Shown here piece after piece: positions 59,336-64,000 of a DNA stretch of 64,000 nt (positions within the stretch are counted from its first letter, which is position 1; the number at the start of each line of letters is the position of its first letter). This DNA is from Kluyvera sp040932435 (lineage in GTDB: Bacteria; Pseudomonadota; Gammaproteobacteria; Enterobacterales; Enterobacteriaceae). Under the pieces are notes generated by a model. It did no database searches. It worked only from the letters and a program-made list of their open reading frames with translations, and was not told where the DNA came from. The stretch is from assembly GCF_040932435.1 (NCBI RefSeq), contig NZ_JBFQGA010000011.1, forward strand, positions 1 to 64,000, written 5' to 3'. The position numbers were made by a program, and so were the translations under genes.

Positions 59336-60643
59336 TTACATCACCCCAAGCAAACGCGGCAGGAATAGCGTCAGTTCAGGGATATAGGTGATCAGCAGCA
59401 GTACGGTGATGATCGCGATATAGAAAGGCATTAATGGCCTCAGCACCTCTTCCACTTTTACCTTGCCCACGCTTGCCCCGACGTACAGGCCGCTACCCAC
59501 CGGCGGCGTAATGGTGCCGATTGCTAGGTTGTAGATCATCACAATGCCGAAATGCACCGGGTCGACGCCCAGTTGGGTCATAATCGGCAGCAGGATTGGC
59601 GTGAAAATAAGAATGGCCGGGCCGATATCCATAAATGCGCCGATGATCAGCAAGAAGACGGTTATCACCAGCAAAATCATCGCCTTGCTTTCTGAAATGC
59701 CGAGGATCATCTCACTTAACGCGGTGGGAATATTGGTTATCGACATGGAGAACGACATGGCTGATGAGGTGGCGAGCAGGAACATAATAATGCCGGTCAT
59801 CACTACCGTCTGAATAAATACCGACGGCATATCTTTGAGTTTCAGCGTCTTATAGCACACTAGGGTCAGGAACAGCGTATAAACCACCGCAATGGCAGAG
59901 GCTTCAATTGCTGTAAAGACGCCCTTCACGATACCACCAACGATGATGACGATGAGCAGCAGACTTGGTACGGCTTCCAGCGTGACCTTCAGCGCCATGC
60001 CTTTCTGTAAGGCAAAAAAGACGCGATAGTTATTGCGCTTTGCGACCACCCACGTCACCGCCATACAGCCCACGCCCCACAGAATGCCGGCCACCATACC
60101 TCCGGCAAACAGCGCGGCGATTGAGGTTCCGCCGCTGGCCAGCGCATACAGGATGAACGCGGTGGTGGGCGGGATCAGCATTCCGGTTGGCGCGGAGGCA
60201 ATATTCACCGCTGCCGCGAAGCTGCGGCTGTAACCTTCTTTGGCACTCATTGGCACCAGCACGCCGCCGATTGAGGTTGATGCGGCAATGGCGGAGCCGG
60301 AGATGGCACCAAACATCATATTGCCGACGATATTGGTGTAAGAGAGCGAGCCGGGCAGGCGACCAGTGAACAGTTTGGCGAAGTTCACTAGCCTAGTAGC
60401 AATGCCGCCGCTGTTCATGATAACGCCGGACAGCACAAAGAACGGTACTGCCAGTAGCGCGAAGCTATCGAGGCTGGAGAACATTTTCTGCGCGGTAGCG
60501 AACATCGAAATATCAAACGGTAGCACCAGCATCATCGTGCTGCACGACGCGATGACGATGCAGATACCAATAGGCGCGCCCATCGCTAGCAGGACGACGA
60601 AGACGCCAATTAGCGTTAACGAAGCGGTAATCGGATCAATCAT
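59336..60643 (-). CDS. TRAP transporter large permease (DctM type)
   Basis: This 435-residue membrane protein has about 12 hydrophobic helices and the DctM signatures AVPFFVLSGVIM and GAISGSAIAASTSIGG. It uses the sodium or proton gradient to drive uptake of a substrate captured by the DctP-type protein at 61159. I start at the ATG at 60643 (MIDPITASL), which overlaps the small permease gene by eight bases. A TRAP set sits at the same place in Salmonella next to sodA. For related RhiABC-type systems a rhamnogalacturonide substrate was proposed. Here that is inference from the rha context. Confidence 0.86.
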   Translation of the reverse strand: MIDPITASLTLIGVFVVLLAMGAPIGICIVIASCSTMMLVLPFDISMFATAQKMFSSLDSFALLAVPFFVLSGVIMNSGGIATRLVNFAKLFTGRLPGSLSYTNIVGNMMFGAISGSAIAASTSIGGVLVPMSAKEGYSRSFAAAVNIASAPTGMLIPPTTAFILYALASGGTSIAALFAGGMVAGILWGVGCMAVTWVVAKRNNYRVFFALQKGMALKVTLEAVPSLLLIVIIVGGIVKGVFTAIEASAIAVVYTLFLTLVCYKTLKLKDMPSVFIQTVVMTGIIMFLLATSSAMSFSMSITNIPTALSEMILGISESKAMILLVITVFLLIIGAFMDIGPAILIFTPILLPIMTQLGVDPVHFGIVMIYNLAIGTITPPVGSGLYVGASVGKVKVEEVLRPLMPFYIAIITVLLLITYIPELTLFLPRLLGVM

Positions 60644-61142
60644 GTTGTTTCTCCACATGCAGCGGGGAAGAGCGGGTCAGGGCGCGCAGTGAGTCGGCGA
60701 TATTCAGCACGCTGTAAACAATGATCAGCACGCCGGCAATCGGCAGCGCGTAGTAGACTTGGCCCATCGGAATACCCAGTGCGGGGGAGATTTGCAGCAT
60801 TGAGATGGCGGAAATCTTCAGGCCGCCAATGATCAAAATCCAGATTGAGAAAGCCATAAAGGTCAGTTGCAGGATGATCATCCACACGTTGCGGACCTGC
60901 GCGGAGACCTTGTCGACTAAGATGGTCAGGCTGATATGCTGCTGTTTACCGGCGACGTAGGCCATACCGAGCATGGAGATCCACACCAGCGAGAAGCGCA
61001 GCAGCTCTTCGGTGATGGTGCTGGGCTGGCCGACAATGTAGCGGCTAATAACCTGCCAGCAGGAGACGGCAACCATCATTGCCAAAACCAGGCAGCAGAC
61101 GACTTCCAGTAGTCGATCGAGTCCTTTTCTGATTATTTCCAT
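60636..61142 (-). CDS. TRAP transporter small permease (DctQ type)
   Basis: This 168-residue protein has four hydrophobic helices and the DctQ block RFSLVWISMLGMAYV. It bridges the binding protein and the large permease. It lies 16 bases behind the binding-protein gene and overlaps the DctM gene. It resembles YiaM-type subunits. Confidence 0.85.
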   Translation of the reverse strand: MEIIRKGLDRLLEVVCCLVLAMMVAVSCWQVISRYIVGQPSTITEELLRFSLVWISMLGMAYVAGKQQHISLTILVDKVSAQVRNVWMIILQLTFMAFSIWILIIGGLKISAISMLQISPALGIPMGQVYYALPIAGVLIIVYSVLNIADSLRALTRSSPLHVEKQHD

Positions 61143-61158
61143 TTTTTGTCCTTAGAGA

Positions 61159-62139
61159 TCAGTGTTTCGCGGCCTGAATTGTCTGATAGAGCGCATCCAG
61201 CTGCGGGCGATTCTTCAGCTCGGCATAGATAGGCTGAACCGCCTGCTGGAAGGGTTTGATATCGATATCAAAGAATTCGACGTTAAAGTCCTTCACCGCC
61301 TGCTGTTTGGTCTTCTCTATTTCGGCATCCCATGCGGCTTTTTCAAATTCAATAGAGGCCTTGATAGCGTCGTTGACGATGCGTTGCTGCTCTGGCGTTA
61401 ACTTTTCCAGCGTCAGCGAGCTCATTAGCAGAATGTCGGGAATACGGGTGTGCATATCGTAGGAGTAATAGCGGGCAACTTCGCCGTGACGGGCGATAGT
61501 GAGGGCGAATTCGTTGTTTTCAGCGCCGTCCAGAATGCCTTGCTGCAAGGAGGTATAGACTTCGGCCTGGCTCATGGCGATAGGGGAGGCCCCCAGCAGT
61601 TTGAGCGTACGGATGGCGGTGTCGCTTTGCATCACGCGGATTTTTTTGCCCTTTAAATCGTCGATGCTGCGTACCGGCGCTTTGCTCATGTAGAAGTTAC
61701 GCGCGCCAGAATCGTACCAACCGACGCCCACAAAGCCTTGCGCTTGGGTGGACTGATAAACGGGGGTCATTACATCGGGGTTATCCATCACCTTGTAATA
61801 TTCATCGCGGTCGGCAAACAGGTAGGGAAGGGAGAAAATTCCATACATCGGGGAGAAGCTTTCCATCAGTCCGGAAGATACTTTGGTGATATCCACCACG
61901 CCAACCTGGGTGAGTTCAACCAGCTCGCGTTCGCCGCCTAGCTGGCCGTCAGGGAAGTACATTACCTTAATGTCACCCTGGGTCTTCTCCTCGATCTGGT
62001 TGCCCAGAAAGCGCAGCGCATCTTTCACCGGCTGGCTGTTTTCCGCATAGGCAAGACGCAGTACGGTCTCGGCATGCAAAAAGGCAGGCAGTGACAGGCA
62101 GCAGAGCAGGAGCATTTTGACTGTCCGTAGTAATTTCAT
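61159..62139 (-). CDS. TRAP transporter periplasmic binding protein (DctP type)
   Basis: The 326-residue precursor has a Sec signal peptide (MKLLRTVKMLLLCCLSLPAFLHA). The DctP features DIKVMYFPDGQLGGERELVE and KGKKIRVMQSDT are seen, and the conserved substrate arginine lies in that KIRVMQ segment. DctP proteins bind carboxylated solutes through this arginine, so an acidic sugar or oligosaccharide is a more likely ligand than free rhamnose. It is first in its operon. Confidence 0.86.
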   Translation of the reverse strand: MKLLRTVKMLLLCCLSLPAFLHAETVLRLAYAENSQPVKDALRFLGNQIEEKTQGDIKVMYFPDGQLGGERELVELTQVGVVDITKVSSGLMESFSPMYGIFSLPYLFADRDEYYKVMDNPDVMTPVYQSTQAQGFVGVGWYDSGARNFYMSKAPVRSIDDLKGKKIRVMQSDTAIRTLKLLGASPIAMSQAEVYTSLQQGILDGAENNEFALTIARHGEVARYYSYDMHTRIPDILLMSSLTLEKLTPEQQRIVNDAIKASIEFEKAAWDAEIEKTKQQAVKDFNVEFFDIDIKPFQQAVQPIYAELKNRPQLDALYQTIQAAKH

Positions 62140-62207
62140 ATAACCCTCAACGTTTGATAGTTCTGGGGCGAAATTACCTGTTAATACCTATGATGACCTT
62201 GCGGTTA

Positions 62208-62234
62208 TTGCCAACAGTTGCGCTAAGGTGGCAA
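62208..62234 (-). promoter_or_regulatory. Candidate sugar-regulator operator before the TRAP operon
   Basis: TTGCCA (62208-62213) and TGGCAA (62229-62234) form an inverted repeat 70 bases before the DctP gene. The arms equal those of the rhaB operator (57300-57332), but the spacer is 15 bases instead of 21. Confidence 0.4.
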
Positions 62235-62363
62235 AAAAGGCGTGTTTGCATCTATCGGTGTCAAAATGTGAAATTTTAAGAATTCATCAATTCGGTTAAC
62301 GAAAAGCGCCCAGATTTTCACGGACATAACAAATCGTTATAACCTTATAAAAACTACGGCATT

Positions 62364-62399
62364 GATAATCATTTTCAATATCATTTAAATAACTATAAT
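62364..62399 (+). promoter_or_regulatory. sodA promoter with Fur box
   Basis: GATAATCATTTTCAATATC (62364-62382) is a good Fur box. It overlaps the -35 side of a promoter whose -10 is TATAAT (62394-62399). Fur repression of sodA is known in E. coli. SoxS and other sites upstream were not assigned. Confidence 0.8.
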
Positions 62400-62457
62400 G
62401 AACCAACTGATTACGCGGCGTTAACAGGTTTGCCGCCCGACAATAATGGAGATGATT

Positions 62458-63078
62458 ATGAGCTATACCCTGCCATCACTGCCTTATGCGTACGATGCCC
62501 TGGAACCGCACTTCGACAAACAGACGATGGAAATCCATCACAGCAAACACCACCAGGCTTACGTCAACAACGCTAACGCAGCGCTGGAAAGCCTGCCGGA
62601 GTTCGCTTCTCTGTCTGCAGAAGAACTGATCGCCAAACTGGATCAGCTGCCAGCTGACAAGAAAACCGTTCTGCGTAACAACGCTGGCGGCCACGCTAAC
62701 CACAGCTTCTTCTGGAAAGGCCTGAAAAAAGGCACCACCCTGCAGGGCGACCTGAAAGCGGCTATCGAGCGCGACTTCGGTTCCGTTGATAACTTCAAAG
62801 CTGAATTTGAAAAAGCAGCAGCAACCCGCTTCGGCTCCGGCTGGGCGTGGCTGGTGCTGAAAGGCGACAAACTGGCTGTGGTTTCTACCGCAAACCAGGA
62901 CTCCCCGCTGATGGGTGAAGCTGTTTCCGGCGCATCGGGTTTCCCAATTGTGGGTCTGGATGTATGGGAACACGCTTACTACCTGAAATTCCAGAACCGC
63001 CGCCCGGACTACATCAAAGAGTTCTGGAACATAGTGAACTGGGACGAAGCAGCAGCGCGTTTCGCCGCTAAAAAATAA
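62458..63078 (+). CDS. sodA: Manganese superoxide dismutase
   Basis: SodA converts superoxide to hydrogen peroxide and oxygen. The 206-residue protein (same as E. coli) starts at the ATG at 62458 (MSYTLPSLPYAYDALEP). Metal ligands are visible: His27 in EIHHSKHHQ, His82 in GGHANHSFFW, and Asp and His in the DVWEHAYYLKFQN block. Earlier in-frame codons lie in the ribosome-site region (TGGAGA). It is monocistronic, with a terminator behind it. Confidence 0.98.
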   Translation: MSYTLPSLPYAYDALEPHFDKQTMEIHHSKHHQAYVNNANAALESLPEFASLSAEELIAKLDQLPADKKTVLRNNAGGHANHSFFWKGLKKGTTLQGDLKAAIERDFGSVDNFKAEFEKAAATRFGSGWAWLVLKGDKLAVVSTANQDSPLMGEAVSGASGFPIVGLDVWEHAYYLKFQNRRPDYIKEFWNIVNWDEAAARFAAKK

Positions 63079-63098
63079 TTTGCATTGCCGGTCTGTAG

Positions 63099-63125
63099 AA
63101 GCGAGTCTGATGGCTCGCTTTTTTT
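63099..63125 (+). terminator. sodA terminator
   Basis: The AAGCGAG-TCTGATGG-CTCGCTT hairpin with a run of seven T lies 20 bases after the sodA stop and ends just before the yiiM ribosome site. Confidence 0.85.
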
Positions 63126-63147
63126 GTATCCGCCTAAGGAGCAGCAG

Positions 63148-63822
63148 ATGCATCATCCGGTTGACGTGTTTATAGGTAAGATTCGCGACTACGACGGTAG
63201 CCGCCCGAGCGCAATTGCCAAAGTGCAGGTAGACGGTGAGCTGGAGCTGACCGAACTGGGGCTGTTGGGCGATGAACAGGCCGAGAAGAAAATCCACGGC
63301 GGCCCGGATCGTGCGTTATGCCAGTATCCTCGTGAACATTATGCCGAGTGGTCGCGAGAGTTCCCTGAGCAGGCGGCCCTGTTTTGCGCGCCAGCGTTTG
63401 GTGAAAACCTGTCAGCCGAGGGGATGACCGAACATAATGTCTTTATTGGCGATATCTACCGCTGGGGCGAGACTTTAATCCAGGTGACCCAGCCACGCTC
63501 CCCGTGTTTTAAGCTCAATTTCCATTTCGCGAGCGGCGATATGGCCTCCCTGATGCAAAACAGTGGCAAAACCGGTTGGTTGTATCGGGTGATTGCGCCG
63601 GGCAACGTGTCCAGCGATGCCCCCCTTGAGCTGGTGTCACGACTGAGCGATATCTCGGTGCATGAGGCGGGCGTTATCGCTTGGTCGATGCCGTTTGATG
63701 ATGACCAGTACCACCGTTTGCTGAGCGCGGCGGGGCTGTCGGCAAGTTGGAGTCGAACGATGCAAAAGCGTCGCTTAAGCGGCAAGATTGAAGATAATTC
63801 CCGACGTTTGTGGGGTAAGTAG
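63148..63822 (+). CDS. yiiM: YiiM, MOSC-domain 6-N-hydroxylaminopurine resistance protein
   Basis: YiiM is a molybdenum-cofactor enzyme that detoxifies N-hydroxylated base analogues in E. coli. The 224-residue protein has the MOSC core (GDEQAEKKIHGGPDRALCQYPREHY, centred near residues 40-65). The Moco-ligand cysteine probably lies in QPRSPCFKLN, and a C-terminal 3-alpha domain follows (DDDQYHRLLSAAGLS). I start at the ATG at 63148, behind AAGGAG, matching the E. coli length. A longer frame from 63085 would run through the sodA terminator. Confidence 0.95.
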   Translation: MHHPVDVFIGKIRDYDGSRPSAIAKVQVDGELELTELGLLGDEQAEKKIHGGPDRALCQYPREHYAEWSREFPEQAALFCAPAFGENLSAEGMTEHNVFIGDIYRWGETLIQVTQPRSPCFKLNFHFASGDMASLMQNSGKTGWLYRVIAPGNVSSDAPLELVSRLSDISVHEAGVIAWSMPFDDDQYHRLLSAAGLSASWSRTMQKRRLSGKIEDNSRRLWGK

Positions 63823-63897
63823 GCCGGATAAGGCATAGCCGCCATCCGGCAATGTGCGCGGCAATGCCTGATGGCGTTACGCTTATCAGGCCTACGG
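63822..63897. repeat. BIME between yiiM and cpxA
   Basis: Two facing REP units occur: TAGGCCGGATAAGGCATAGCC...GCCATCCGGC and GCCTGATGGCGTTACGC...TTATCAGGCCTACGG. Confidence 0.9.
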
Positions 63898-63912
63898 CCG
63901 TTAGCCGCATAA

Positions 63913-63947
63913 AAAATCGGCCTGCATAAGCAGGCCGATGGTTTTTT
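63913..63947. terminator. Bidirectional terminator between yiiM and cpxA
   Basis: The AAAAAATCGGCCTGC-ATAA-GCAGGCCGATGGTTTTTT hairpin ends cpxA transcription and could also stop read-through from yiiM. Confidence 0.85.
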
Positions 63948-64000
63948 AGGTTCGCTTATAGAGCGGTAGCCAGAGCGTCAGGCGTAAACCGCCGAGCGGA
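63946..64000 (-). CDS. cpxA: Sensor kinase CpxA, last 17 residues
   Basis: Only the C-terminus is in the window: PLGGLRLTLWLPLYKRT and stop. It matches the end of CpxA, the envelope-stress sensor kinase, which lies at this place in E. coli. The remaining gene lies to the right of the window. Note that srkA and dsbA at the start of the window belong to the Cpx regulon in E. coli. Confidence 0.92.
   Translation of the reverse strand, partial: PLGGLRLTLWLPLYKRT

Noticed and set aside
1..64000. CRISPR array, insertion sequence, integrase or prophage
   Set aside because: No regularly spaced repeats, transposase, integrase or phage structural frames were seen. The repeats present are REP/BIME elements, one fold-back element and the DUF1471 duplication.

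Overview
The window is chromosomal DNA of a member of the Enterobacteriaceae. It keeps the gene order of the E. coli K-12 segment from the end of an rRNA operon through polA, glnALG, bipA, the yih region, fdoGHI, the rhamnose locus and sodA to cpxA. Most core proteins look close to their E. coli counterparts in length and motifs. REP/BIME palindromes recur between genes. Several genes expected from K-12 at these places are absent (yihF, yihLMN, ompL, yihO/P/Q/S, yiiG, frv genes, rhaT symporter, kdgT). Other operons sit in their places, so this is not E. coli. The genus cannot be fixed from the window alone.

Layout. 1-9060: tail of a 5S rRNA gene with its terminator, mobB-mobA, yihD, srkA-dsbA, yihG, polA, the Spot 42 sRNA, engB/yihA and the CsrC sRNA. 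9061-17600: yihI, a 60-codon membrane ORF, hemN, the nitrogen operon glnA-glnL-glnG (with its sigma54 promoter and NtrC enhancers visible) and bipA. 17611-26202: a rebuilt sulfoglycolysis-type locus. It holds the regulator csqR, kinase yihV, reductase yihU and aldolase yihT, but lacks the isomerase YihS, the sulfoquinovosidase YihQ and the YihO/YihP transporters. A medium-chain zinc dehydrogenase, two unrelated MFS transporters and an aldose epimerase are present instead. 26359-31000: yihX-yihY-dtd-fabY, a lone HSL-type esterase and a HigBA-like toxin-antitoxin pair. 31040-37814: formate dehydrogenase-O (fdoGHI, with selenocysteine at an in-frame UGA), fdhE and fdhD.

37845-43755: two near-identical copies of a small DUF1471 gene form direct repeats around a PTS operon. 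The operon encodes an atypical PfkA-family kinase, UlaB/UlaA/UlaC-type PTS proteins, a class II aldolase, a coiled-coil protein and a P-loop kinase-like protein. It looks like a complete import-phosphorylate-cleave pathway for an unknown sugar. A strong CRP-like site overlaps a 31-bp palindrome upstream of it. 43766-47160: azlCD with a divergent XRE-cupin regulator, then a RafY-like porin.

47290-62139: an enlarged rhamnose locus. rhaBAD runs on into a Rhizobium-type rhamnose ABC importer (binding protein, ATPase, two permeases), a FucO-like lactaldehyde reductase and rhaM. The regulators rhaS and rhaR run divergently, and a TRAP transporter operon follows. 62458-64000: sodA with a Fur box, yiiM and the last codons of cpxA.

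The two regions most worth attention are the recast sulfo-sugar cluster (17.6-26.2 kb) and the PTS/PFK-like cassette between duplicated DUF1471 genes (37.8-43.8 kb).
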